Shown piece after piece: positions 1-6,769 of a DNA stretch of 14,653 nucleotides (the first letter of the stretch is position 1; each line of letters starts with the position of its first letter). This DNA is from JAQVYB01 sp964490935 (GTDB taxonomy: Bacteria > Verrucomicrobiota > Kiritimatiellia > RZYC01), in assembly GCA_964490935.1 (NCBI GenBank), contig CAZBEO010000082.1, positions 1 to 14,653 on the forward strand. Direction: 5' to 3'. The notes below the pieces were generated by a model that was not told where the DNA came from, made no database searches, and saw nothing but the letters and a program-made list of their open reading frames with translations. The translations under genes and the position numbers were made by a program.

Positions 1-59
1 AAGCACCCCCGGCCACCCCCTCTCATCAAACAAACGTCAAGGTACCGGAAACTTTCCCG

Positions 60-143
60 CGCGTTTTTCCAATCATTGGAACTTTTTCAGACCGTTTTTC
101 CAATCATTGGAACTTTTTCAGAGCATTTTTCCAATCGTTGGAA
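60..143. repeat. Array of three 15-bp palindromes at 31-bp period (array 1)
   Basis: Three near-identical palindromes lie at 67-81, 98-112 and 129-143. The first two read TTCCAATCATTGGAA (7-bp arms around a central C); the third has one change, TTCCAATCGTTGGAA. Their starts are exactly 31 bp apart, about three helical turns. Flanks are also alike: a T-run before each palindrome, and ACTTTTTCAG after the first two. A decayed fourth unit may precede them, since CCGGAA at 45-50 falls in the same 31-bp phase as the right arms. A matching array lies at 11707-11783. The symmetry and helical phasing suggest binding sites for a dimeric protein on one DNA face; an interspersed repeat without regulatory function is the alternative. 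Confidence 0.9.
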
Positions 144-314
144 AACTCAACGAAGAACCCATTGGTTGTAAAATTCTTCTTCACACCACTTGCACATAAC
201 TGCGCATAATTGACTCATACTTATAAGCGCGAACTGTGTCGTTATGTCTCGCATTATCATTCTGATATTTTAGTTATACGTTGGTTCCCTTATACTTATG
301 TATTTTTAAGCAAG

Positions 315-331
315 TTGGCATGGTCTTTGCT
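315..331 (+). promoter_or_regulatory. Sigma-54 (-24/-12) promoter of the small heat-shock gene
   Basis: The sequence TTGGCATGGTCTTTGCT matches the RpoN consensus (TGGCAYG, four bases, TTGCW). The invariant GG is at 317-318 and GC at 329-330, with exactly 10 bases between. A start site would be expected near 342, leaving a leader of about 54 nt before the start codon at 396. No competing sigma-70 promoter with good spacing was seen close to the gene. Sigma-54 promoters need an enhancer-binding activator; the palindrome array at 67-143 would lie about 200-275 bp upstream of the start site. Confidence 0.75.
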
Positions 332-395
332 TAATATAGCACCGTGAATAACAAGCCACCGTAGTGGCAGGTACAGCAAAGAAAGGAGAGTCAGT

Positions 396-908
396 ATGAA
401 TAAGTACATTATACCGTGGAGACAAGGCGGAATCTATGCCTCACCGAGAGCAAACGATCCATTCACCCTCCTGCACAAAGAGATGAACGATCTGTTCGAC
501 GGATTCCTCGGAGAGCCTACTTGGAATCGCGACGAGGAAAAGGCGGTTGCACGCCGAGAGTGGTTCACCACCCCAAGGGTGGATGTCACGGAAACCGAAA
601 AGGAAATCCAGGTTTCCGCCGAGCTGCCGGGAATCGACGAGAAGGACGTGAAGGTGACGGTGGATCGAAACATCCTGACGATCGAAGCCGAAAAAAAGGA
701 TAAGAAGTCGGAAGACAAGGAACGCCAATACCACATCACTGAAATGCGCTATGGCACCTTCTCCCGCTCGTTCCGTCTGCCGGAAAATCGCGTGGATGAA
801 GCAACCATCAAGGCGGCTTTCGACAAGGGCGTCCTAACGGTCACCCTGCCTAAGAAGGCCCCGACGCCGGAAACCAAACGCACCATCGAAATACAATCCG
901 GCAAATAA
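396..908 (+). CDS. Small heat-shock protein, Hsp20/alpha-crystallin family
   Basis: The gene encodes a 170-residue ATP-independent holdase chaperone expected to bind unfolding proteins in the cytoplasm. The alpha-crystallin domain spans about residues 58-155, starting at PRVDVTETEKEIQVSAELPG and ending with the family motif GVLTVTLPK (145-153). The N-terminal arm contains the usual DPFTLLHKEMNDLF stretch. A short C-terminal tail carries an I-x-I motif (IEI, 164-166) of the kind that docks on neighbouring subunits. The length is typical of the family. The start is fixed by AGGAG at 384-388, seven bases before ATG. It is monocistronic, with a sigma-54 promoter upstream and a hairpin at 955-984 downstream. 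Sigma-54 control rather than sigma-32 or HrcA/CIRCE control is unusual; no CIRCE element was seen. Confidence 0.97.
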   Translation: MNKYIIPWRQGGIYASPRANDPFTLLHKEMNDLFDGFLGEPTWNRDEEKAVARREWFTTPRVDVTETEKEIQVSAELPGIDEKDVKVTVDRNILTIEAEKKDKKSEDKERQYHITEMRYGTFSRSFRLPENRVDEATIKAAFDKGVLTVTLPKKAPTPETKRTIEIQSGK

Positions 909-954
909 GTCACCGGCCATCCGCTCTCGACCGGAATCGGATGGGACCCAACAA

Positions 955-984
955 AAAGGCCACCATCACCCGATGGTGGCCTTT
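955..984. terminator. Strong hairpin terminator after hsp20
   Basis: A perfect 13-bp stem (AAAGGCCACCATC at 955-967 with GATGGTGGCCTTT at 972-984) encloses the loop ACCC. It begins 46 bases after the hsp20 stop. An A-run precedes it and the only T-run is the TTT of the stem, so it fits a bidirectional-type intrinsic terminator. Confidence 0.8.
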
Positions 985-1189
985 CGCGTGTTTCGTAGTT
1001 AAAAACCCGCTGTTCAGCCTATCCATAGCTCGTCTTCGTGGCTTGGAGACTTTGCGTGAAAAACTCTCTTCTCCGCGCTTTCTGCGGATTGCTTTAAAAC
1101 TTGCTTTTCCAACCACGAAAACCGCAGATTCATCCCCGTCTTTAAGAAGACGTTCCCACGAACTAAATCATCGCTTTTGAGATACCGAC

Positions 1190-3379
1190 ATGAGTGACAA
1201 AAAACAATCAGCCGGAAAACAAAAGCCGGAAAAATTCGGCACCTTCGGCGGCGTGTTCACGCCGAGCGTACTGACCATCGTCGGTGTCATCATGTTCCTG
1301 CGTTTCTCCACAGTCGTGGGGTATGCGGGTTTGCTGAACGCCCTGCTGATTCTGGCGGCCGCCAACCTGATCACCCTAATCACCGCCCTGTCCATCTCTT
1401 CGGTGGCCACCAACATGCGCGTCAAAGGCGGCGGGGCCTACTATCTGATCAGCCGCAGCCTCGGCGTGGAATTCGGAGGCGTCATCGCGGTCTTCTTTTA
1501 CGTGGCTCAGGCCGTTGCCGTCACCCTGTATGTGGCGGGCTTCACCGAAAGCATCCTCAGCGCCTTTCCTGACCTGCCATTTTCGTATCGCACCATCGCC
1601 ACGGCCACCAACCTGGTCGTCTTCCTCTGCGTCTATATCGGCGCGGGCTGGACCATCCGCATTCAATACGGCATTCTCGCCATTCTCGCATTGTCCATCC
1701 TCTCCTTTTTTATCGGCGCGGGCCTGGACTTCTCCCCCGAAATTCTGCGCTCGAACATCCAACCGCAATGGACGCATGAGTATTCGTTTTTCACGCTCTT
1801 TGCGCTGCTCTTTCCTGCCGTCACCGGTATCATGGCCGGCGTCAACATGTCGGGCGATCTGAAGAATCCCTCCCGCTCCATTCCCAACGGCACACTGACC
1901 GCCATCGGCGTGACCGTCGTGATTTATGTCGCCGTAACATTCATACTGGCTGCGGGCGTTCCCCGTGCTGAACTTCAGGGTGCCGGATTCGTTATGAAAG
2001 ATCATGCCCTCTTCCCGGTCCTGATCTATGCCGGCGTCATCTGCGCCACGCTCTCCTCCGCCCTTGGCAGCATGATGGGTGCGCCGCGCATCCTGCAGGC
2101 CTTCGCACGCGACAACATTTTCCGTCGCCTCTCCTGGTTCGGGCGCGGCAGCGGACGTAACGCCGAGCCCCGCAATGCCATTATTCTGACGTTTCTGATC
2201 GCTCAGGGCGGGATACTGGCTGGCGGTGTCGATACGGTCGCCCCGATCATCACCATGTTCTTTCTGATGACCTACGGCACAGTGAACCTCGCCTGCTTTT
2301 ATGAAGGGCGCTCCCGCAATCCGAGTTTCCGCCCGAGTTTTCGACTCAATCACTGGAGCGTCGCCCTCGCTGGCGCACTCGGATGTCTCATCGTAATGTT
2401 TCTGACCAATGTGCTATGGGCGTCCATCGCACTGGCCCTCAGCGCCCTGCTGTATTATCTCATCTCACGTGCCGACATTCGGGTAGCCTGGGGCGATGTG
2501 GACAGCGGCGTACTCTATCAGCGCGCCCGCACCGCCCTGCTCCGTCTTGAACGAAGCAGTTACCATCCCAAAAACTGGCGCCCCTCCATCCTCGCCCTCA
2601 GCGGCGGCCCCTACAACCGCCTTCACCTGGCCGACTATGCCTGCTGGTTCACAGCCGACAGCGGAATCGTCACCATCGCCCAGATTATTCACGGCAAACT
2701 CGAAGAGCTCTTTGACCGCCGACGCGAAGCCGAGGACATCCTTCGTAAATTTCTCCTTCGCGAAAACATCTCCGCCTTCCCCGTGGTCATTGTGGAGGAA
2801 AACACCCATGACGCCATCAAGGCCCTGGTGCAATGCCACGGCATCAGCGGCATCCGACCCAACACCCTCCTGCTCGGATGGAGCGAAGATCCTGAGAAGG
2901 AAGCGATGTACCGCGACACGCTCATAACCGTCAAACAGATGCGCCGAAGTCTGCTCGTGGTGGCCTGCGAACAAAAAGAGGACAAAACGCTGATTCCCGA
3001 AGGGGCCATCAACCTCTGGTGGAACTCCGCCGAACACGGCGCCCTGATGCTCCTGCTCGCCTACCTCCTCCGCCGCAATCCAGAATGGTCCAACCGACCC
3101 CTGCACATCATTCAACCCGTACCGCCCAATGCCGACACCGAAAACATCGAACGCCAGATGCGCGAGATGCTCACGCAGGCCCGAATTGATGCCGAGCTGA
3201 TCATCATCCCCACCGATGCGCCGCACGAAGCCGTCCGCACCGTCATGCAGCCCTCCGCCGTCCTCTTCGCCGGATTCGATCCCGACGAAAATTCCGTCGC
3301 CGATCTCCGCTCCATCACCGAACTTCCCGGCGACATTATTCTCGTCTATAACGCAGGCGACGCCTCGCTCTCAGCCTAA
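1190..3379 (+). CDS. Cation-chloride cotransporter-like permease (APC superfamily, SLC12-like)
   Basis: The 729-residue membrane protein resembles the cation-chloride cotransporter family, which moves Na+ and/or K+ together with Cl-. Near the N-terminus the hallmark GVFTPSVLTIVGVIMFLRFS (21-40) is followed by VVGYAG. A second family signature, PAVTGIMAGVNMSGDLKNPS, lies at about 209-228. About twelve hydrophobic segments fall between residues 22 and 426. The remaining 300 residues are soluble and match the layout of the SLC12 cytosolic domain, opening with RPSILALSGGPYNR (464-477). The start at 1190 has only a weak Shine-Dalgarno but directly precedes the conserved region. The stop codon TAA lies inside double-hairpin element R1. 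The ion specificity cannot be read from the sequence, and amino-acid transport cannot be fully excluded. Confidence 0.92.
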   Translation: MSDKKQSAGKQKPEKFGTFGGVFTPSVLTIVGVIMFLRFSTVVGYAGLLNALLILAAANLITLITALSISSVATNMRVKGGGAYYLISRSLGVEFGGVIAVFFYVAQAVAVTLYVAGFTESILSAFPDLPFSYRTIATATNLVVFLCVYIGAGWTIRIQYGILAILALSILSFFIGAGLDFSPEILRSNIQPQWTHEYSFFTLFALLFPAVTGIMAGVNMSGDLKNPSRSIPNGTLTAIGVTVVIYVAVTFILAAGVPRAELQGAGFVMKDHALFPVLIYAGVICATLSSALGSMMGAPRILQAFARDNIFRRLSWFGRGSGRNAEPRNAIILTFLIAQGGILAGGVDTVAPIITMFFLMTYGTVNLACFYEGRSRNPSFRPSFRLNHWSVALAGALGCLIVMFLTNVLWASIALALSALLYYLISRADIRVAWGDVDSGVLYQRARTALLRLERSSYHPKNWRPSILALSGGPYNRLHLADYACWFTADSGIVTIAQIIHGKLEELFDRRREAEDILRKFLLRENISAFPVVIVEENTHDAIKALVQCHGISGIRPNTLLLGWSEDPEKEAMYRDTLITVKQMRRSLLVVACEQKEDKTLIPEGAINLWWNSAEHGALMLLLAYLLRRNPEWSNRPLHIIQPVPPNADTENIERQMREMLTQARIDAELIIIPTDAPHEAVRTVMQPSAVLFAGFDPDENSVADLRSITELPGDIILVYNAGDASLSA

Positions 3380-3455
3380 CAGGATGGCGGGCTTTGGCCC
3401 GCCATCCTGTTAGTGAAAAACAGCGGGTACGCTGTTGTGTCTTGGCATCATCGAA
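3376..3455 (+). repeat. Gene-end double-hairpin element, copy R1
   Basis: The first hairpin is a perfect 17-bp stem: CTAACAGGATGGCGGGC (3376-3392), loop TTTG, complementary arm 3397-3413. A 5-base linker leads to a second hairpin, AACAGCG (3419-3425), loop GGTA, CGCTGTT (3430-3436). A conserved tail GTGTCTTGGCATCATCGA follows. The permease stop TAA (3377-3379) is part of the first arm. In R2-R4 this position reads TAG, and the opposite arm changes to match. It may end transcription or protect the mRNA 3' end, but the first stem lacks a U-tract. Confidence 0.9.
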
Positions 3456-3607
3456 TGGGCAGTTACGTAACGATCAGCATTGATCTGCGCGATCAGGGTT
3501 TAATCACCTGAAGTCCGACGAGTTGCTAGATTTAAACAACTTACGGGTTGATCTTTTTCCACCATCCCGTCCATCATTAGAGCGACAACATTAAAGAGAG
3601 GTTAGGC

Positions 3608-4321
3608 GTGTTCAAACTGAATGAATGGTTATCGGATATAGATCAATTGATGCGGATGACTCTACCCGTCCTGCGCAGGTTCCGCTGGTTTTTTTTCCTA
3701 ACGCCACTGCTAGGCGGATTGGTCACGTGGCTGGCCTTTCCATACGATCAGACCGTCACCCACTTGGCCACCACGGATTGGCATATTCCTTTCTGGTGGT
3801 TCTATGCGGGAGAGCTCAGTCATTACGGTGCTTTTGAACGAGGCACGCTGCTGCTGGTTTTCCTTCTGCTGATAGGCGACTGGATAAAAAACAAGGATGC
3901 CTGGCGGCGAGCCGCCATCGCCTGTCTTCTGGCCTGTCTTTTTTCCGGATTGGTCGTCAATGCCATCAAGTGCACCGCCGGACGCCCTCGCCCCAATGCG
4001 GGCGTGGAACAGGATGGATTTTACGGCCCGACCCTTGATAATGATTACAAGAGCTTTGCCTCGGCCCACGCCACAACCGCCGTCGCAACCGCCTCCTGCT
4101 TGTCTATCCTATTTCCACCATTAACCATTCCCCTCGTCGTATTTGAGGGTGCCGTTTGTCTTTCGCGCATCTATGTCAGGGGACATTATCTGAGCGATGT
4201 GCTGGCCGGCGGGTTGATCGGCCTCTGGTTCGGCGCTCTGATGGGCCTAGCCTGTCGGCGGCTCCACCAGGAAGATATGAGTTCGCATCCTACTCATAAG
4301 CAATATGTTACAAGTCTGTGA
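3608..4321 (+). CDS. PAP2-family membrane phosphatase
   Basis: This 237-residue integral membrane protein belongs to the phosphatidic acid phosphatase type 2 family, whose members dephosphorylate lipid phosphates such as undecaprenyl pyrophosphate, phosphatidate or phosphatidylglycerophosphate. All three catalytic motifs are visible: KCTAGRPRP (K121, R126, P127), SAHAT (152-156, with H154, in place of the usual PSGHA) and SRIYVRGHYLSD (186-197, with R187, H193 and D197). Hydrophobic segments flank them. The start is GTG at 3608, preceded by GAGAGG six bases upstream; no ATG in frame fits better. The gene stands alone, and the PEP-CTERM gene that follows has its own promoter. The exact lipid substrate cannot be assigned from the sequence. 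Confidence 0.92.
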   Translation: MFKLNEWLSDIDQLMRMTLPVLRRFRWFFFLTPLLGGLVTWLAFPYDQTVTHLATTDWHIPFWWFYAGELSHYGAFERGTLLLVFLLLIGDWIKNKDAWRRAAIACLLACLFSGLVVNAIKCTAGRPRPNAGVEQDGFYGPTLDNDYKSFASAHATTAVATASCLSILFPPLTIPLVVFEGAVCLSRIYVRGHYLSDVLAGGLIGLWFGALMGLACRRLHQEDMSSHPTHKQYVTSL

Positions 4322-4353
4322 AAAAACATTTCCGAAAATTTCGATATCCGCCC

Positions 4354-4391
4354 TTGACGATGTAAGCGATATCAATTATACCGCTTACATC
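4354..4391 (+). promoter_or_regulatory. Promoter with overlapping 10-bp inverted repeat (PEP-CTERM gene)
   Basis: A TTGACG -35 box (4354-4359) is followed after 17 bases by TATACC (4377-4382). A perfect 10-bp inverted repeat, GATGTAAGCG (4359-4368) and CGCTTACATC (4382-4391), begins at the last base of the -35 and ends just past the -10. The arm centres are 23 bp apart, about two helical turns. This geometry fits an operator for a dimeric repressor blocking the promoter. A leader hairpin is the alternative if transcription starts upstream. Confidence 0.5.
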
Positions 4392-4427
4392 ATCAATTCA
4401 ACCATTGATGCAAAAAAGGAGACGATT

Positions 4428-5051
4428 ATGAGAAAAGTATATGCGATAGTTGCTTGTGTCGGAATGTTAGCGGTTGCAGGAGCGCGGGCTGACCTGCTCA
4501 GCAATGGCAGCCTCGAAGGTGGAACGGGATTGGGCGACGTGCCCAGTTGGACGTCCTGGGGCGGAAGCGGCGCGCTGGACGGTACCGCTCATACCGGAAC
4601 GCAGAGCATCAAATTGTGGTTCAACGATACCGGATTCTACCAGGACTTCGCGGTGTTGGCGGGTGAAAGCGTCAACGGAAGCATCTATTGCTACACCGCA
4701 ACCGCTAACAAATACGACTGGGATGTCGGGAACGCGACCTATGCCGCCTTCAGGCTGGAATGGTTTGACGCTGGCGAAGCCAATCTGGGCGGTGCGGTCG
4801 AAAGCACGCATTTCACCCCGGCCAACGCGGCGGATACTTGGACGCAACTAACGGCGAACAATGCCGTAGCCCCGGCCAACACGACCCATGGTCGCTTGGT
4901 CTTCTCGATCGAAGGCGCGGGCCCCGGAGCCGGTTCTGTGCTCTTCGATGACGCCATGGTCACCTCGGCAGTTCCCGAACCCGGCACGCTGGCTCTGATG
5001 GGCCTTTCGATGCTCGGTCTGTTCGTATTCCGGAAAAAAATTCGGAAATAA
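4428..5051 (+). CDS. PEP-CTERM sorting-domain surface protein
   Basis: The 207-residue exported protein has a signal peptide (about residues 1-21, MRKVYAIVACVGMLAVAGARA). The mature part is rich in small polar, Trp and Asn residues and looks like a beta-sandwich similar to carbohydrate-binding modules: LSNGSLEGG near residue 24, and VLFDDAMV (171-178) as a final strand. The C-terminus is a classic PEP-CTERM signal: VPEP (182-185), a hydrophobic helix, then FRKKIRK. Exosortase (EpsH/XrtA-like) recognises such tails during export to an extracellular matrix; no exosortase gene is in this window. The start at 4428 is chosen over an in-frame ATG at 4305 because AAGGAG lies six bases upstream and the signal peptide begins here. 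It is transcribed alone. The ligand is unknown. Confidence 0.93.
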   Translation: MRKVYAIVACVGMLAVAGARADLLSNGSLEGGTGLGDVPSWTSWGGSGALDGTAHTGTQSIKLWFNDTGFYQDFAVLAGESVNGSIYCYTATANKYDWDVGNATYAAFRLEWFDAGEANLGGAVESTHFTPANAADTWTQLTANNAVAPANTTHGRLVFSIEGAGPGAGSVLFDDAMVTSAVPEPGTLALMGLSMLGLFVFRKKIRK

Positions 5052-5074
5052 TACGTACCTCCATTACGTGAACG

Positions 5075-5108
5075 GGAGGGACCTTTCGAGGTCCCTCCTT
5101 TTTTTTTT
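5075..5108 (+). terminator. Intrinsic terminator of the PEP-CTERM gene
   Basis: A perfect 10-bp stem (GGAGGGACCT at 5075-5084, AGGTCCCTCC at 5089-5098) with a TTCG tetraloop is followed by ten Ts (5099-5108). This is a textbook Rho-independent terminator 23 bases after the stop codon, separating the gene from argC. Confidence 0.97.
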
Positions 5109-5212
5109 GCAAGAAATGAGTTCTTAAGGTACTAATCAGCACTCGCTAAACGGTCCGAACAGAAAATCGAAACCAGTACACCCGGTCTCTCAGCGCGAAA
5201 GGATTTCACGGT

Positions 5213-6277
5213 ATGAAAAAAATCAGCATCAAAATAGTCGGTGCCACGGGTTATGGTGGTGTCGGCATCACAGAATTTCTTCTGCGTCATCCCCACGCCG
5301 AAATCAGCGCGCTGGTGGCGATGCAGGATGTCGGCAAGCGGATGAGCGAGGTCTATCCTCATCTGACTGGCTTTTGTGATCTACCGATTCTCGCGCCGGA
5401 TGATCCGTCGGCCCAGGCTGCCTTTGACGTGGTCTTTTTCGCCACGCCAGACGGCGTGGGCATGCAGGGTGCCGCCCGCGAACTCGAACAGGGGGCCAAG
5501 GTCATTGATTACAGTGGCGACTTTCGTTTCGATACCCCCGAAGCCTATGCCGATTACGCCATGCGCATCGGACGCAATCCCGAACATACCGCACCGGAAT
5601 TGCTCGATCAAACCGTTTACGGCTTGCCCGAGCTGCATCGCGAATCTATCTCAGGCCATACCTCCCTGGTGGGTAATCCCGGCTGTTTCGCCGTCAGTTG
5701 CATCCTAGGCCTCGCGCCCGCCGCCCAGCATCGGCTTGTGAATTTCGACAGCCTGATTTGCGACTGCAAAACAGCCGTATCCGGAGCCGGGAAAAAACCC
5801 AATGCCCAGTTTCACTACCCGGCTCGTTACGACCAGATGAATGCGTATAAACTCGCCGGCCATCAGCACATCTGTGAAGTCGAAAGAGAGCTATCGCTCT
5901 TGGCGGATGCAGACCTGAAAATCACCTTCACCGCGCAAGTCGTTCCAATGTGCCGGGGCATCCTCTCCTGCCTGTATGGCACCCTGAATGAAAACTTGCC
6001 CGCCACGGAGATTCTCGAACTGTATCGTGAGTTCTATGCGGACAGTCCCTTCATCCGCATCCTGGATGCGGAGACCCCGTCCGGAACCGTTCACGTCCGA
6101 GGCACGAATTATTGCAACATCACCGTCAGCGTGGATGAAAGAACCCAACGCCTGCGTGTGATTTCACACATTGACAACCTAGTCAAAGGACAGGCCGGAA
6201 ACGCGCTGCAAAACATGAACGTACTGTGCGGCTTCCCTGAAAACTGCGGGCTCGACCTGCCCGGCCAATACCCCTAG
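5213..6277 (+). CDS. argC: N-acetyl-gamma-glutamyl-phosphate reductase (ArgC)
   Basis: ArgC makes N-acetylglutamate semialdehyde from N-acetylglutamyl phosphate with NADPH, the third step of arginine synthesis. The 354-residue protein opens with the nucleotide-binding loop GATGYGG (10-16). The catalytic cysteine C158 is in GNPGCF, the substrate loop is KTAVSGAGKKPN (186-197), and the conserved histidines are in GHQHICEVE (H217, H219). The C-terminus QNMNVLCGFPE is typical of the family. The length is normal. AAAGGA at 5198-5203 supports the start. It stands alone rather than in an arg operon, and no ARG-box-like operator was recognised. The stop TAG (6275-6277) is the TAG of the first arm of element R2. 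Catalytic residues are intact. Confidence 0.97.
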   Translation: MKKISIKIVGATGYGGVGITEFLLRHPHAEISALVAMQDVGKRMSEVYPHLTGFCDLPILAPDDPSAQAAFDVVFFATPDGVGMQGAARELEQGAKVIDYSGDFRFDTPEAYADYAMRIGRNPEHTAPELLDQTVYGLPELHRESISGHTSLVGNPGCFAVSCILGLAPAAQHRLVNFDSLICDCKTAVSGAGKKPNAQFHYPARYDQMNAYKLAGHQHICEVERELSLLADADLKITFTAQVVPMCRGILSCLYGTLNENLPATEILELYREFYADSPFIRILDAETPSGTVHVRGTNYCNITVSVDERTQRLRVISHIDNLVKGQAGNALQNMNVLCGFPENCGLDLPGQYP

Positions 6278-6355
6278 CAGGCTGTCGGGCTATGGCCCGC
6301 CATCCTGCTAGTCAACAACAGCGAAACGCTGTTGTGTCTTGGCATCATCGACTTG
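6274..6355 (+). repeat. Gene-end double-hairpin element, copy R2
   Basis: The first hairpin pairs CTAGCAGGCTGTCGGGC (6274-6290) with 6295-6311 around loop TATG, with 15 of 17 pairs formed. The second hairpin is ACAACAGCG (6315-6323), loop AAA, CGCTGTTGT (6327-6335). The tail GTGTCTTGGCATCATCGA is identical to R1. The argC stop TAG (6275-6277) is inside the first arm. Confidence 0.88.
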
Positions 6356-6500
6356 GCCAAACATGCTAAACGCGCAGCTTCTTCATAAAGGGAAAACAAA
6401 GGGCTTTGCGATTAAAATTACGGATTGCTTGTGGAGGGCGTCGGGCTCCGACGCCTTACGGTGAGATGGTGGCAACGTTGGGCCTGATCACACCCAAAGG

Positions 6501-6534
6501 CGCGCGAGCCGCGCGCCGTCCAGCGCGAGGGATG
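6501..6534 (-). repeat. Interspersed GGACGGCGCGCGG-type repeat, copy 1
   Basis: On the minus strand this reads CATCCCTCGCGCTGGACGGC followed by GCGCGGCTCGCGCG. Related plus-strand copies lie at 11665-11690, 11987-12030 and 12176-12230. The shared core is TGGACGGC, then GC-rich sequence ending in CTCGCG. All four copies are non-coding. Confidence 0.65.
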
Positions 6535-6573
6535 AGACGAAAGAATGTTCGCCCGACAACACCGCATTCCAAC

Positions 6574-6622
6574 CTCTGACTTCCGGCTTCTGGCTTCCGA
6601 TCTCTGGCCTCCGCCCCCGCCC
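6574..6622. repeat. Degenerate tandem heptamer repeat
   Basis: Seven consecutive 7-base units follow the pattern YTCYGRC: CTCTGAC, TTCCGGC, TTCTGGC, TTCCGAT, CTCTGGC, CTCCGCC and CCCGCCC. Pyrimidines predominate on the plus strand. The strict 7-base register shows tandem duplication followed by point changes. Confidence 0.7.
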
Positions 6623-6634
6623 CTTTCGCAGAAG

Positions 6635-6660
6635 ACCACGGGCTAGAAGTCCGCACTACG
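6635..6660. repeat. REP-like imperfect palindrome, copy C
   Basis: CACGGGCTAGAAGTCCGCAC is an imperfect palindrome followed by TACG. It matches the two tandem copies at 10497-10562. The 3' flank from here into R3 resembles the flank from 10531 into R4, so palindrome and double-hairpin element appear to be one composite of about 135 bp. Confidence 0.6.
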
Positions 6661-6698
6661 TTATATGTTTATTCCGTATATTTGCTCCATCTGATTAG

Positions 6699-6769
6699 TC
6701 CAAGACACAACAGCGTACCCGCTGTTGTTCACTAGCAGCCTGGCGGGCCAAAGCCCGACAGGCTGCTAG
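6699..6769 (-). repeat. Gene-end double-hairpin element, copy R3 (overlaps the GH3 gene end)
   Basis: In gene orientation the first stem is CTAGCAGCCTGTCGGGC (6769-6753) against 6748-6732 with loop TTTG; 16 of 17 positions pair. The second stem is ACAACAGCG (6728-6720) with 6715-6707. The conserved GTGTCTTGG tail follows. In this copy the first-arm TAG is out of frame with the gene. The GH3 frame runs through the whole hairpin and ends at the second-arm TAG (6734-6732). Confidence 0.88.

Larger units (their letters stand above)
6278..6731. other. Repeat-filled intergenic region between convergent argC and GH3 genes
   Basis: No gene is supported here. The 454 bases hold the distal part of R2 (to about 6355), a palindromic segment at 6432-6456 whose reverse complement recurs at 12095-12119, a minus-strand copy of the GGACGGCGCGCGG repeat (6501-6534), a heptamer repeat (6574-6622), a REP-like hairpin (6635-6660) and the distal part of R3. 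Short open frames on the minus strand translate only these repeats. Confidence 0.8.

Noticed and set aside
67..143. CRISPR-like array (31-bp period)
   Set aside because: There are only three units, the repeat core is 15 bp, and the sequences between units resemble each other instead of being unique spacers. There are no cas genes.
1376..2353. Long minus-strand open frame inside the permease gene
   Set aside because: It lies opposite a confident transporter gene and encodes a composition (Gly, Asp, His-rich, no motifs) typical of antisense frames of GC-rich genes. It has no ribosome site.
2465..3226. Second minus-strand open frame opposite the permease C-terminus
   Set aside because: It is an antisense shadow of the soluble domain and has no recognisable motif.
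3439..3456. Sigma-54 promoter in the R1/R2 tail (TTGGCATCATCGA)
   Set aside because: TTGGCA is present, but no GC falls 10 bases after the GG, and the sequence is just the conserved repeat tail.
3481..3495. TGATC/GATCA dyad upstream of the PAP2 gene as an operator
   Set aside because: The arms are only 5 bp, the spacing is ordinary, and no promoter could be placed next to it.
4305..4427. Upstream ATG as start of the PEP-CTERM protein
   Set aside because: It overlaps the PAP2 gene end, would place 41 residues before the signal peptide, and crosses the predicted promoter; the ATG at 4428 has AAGGAG.
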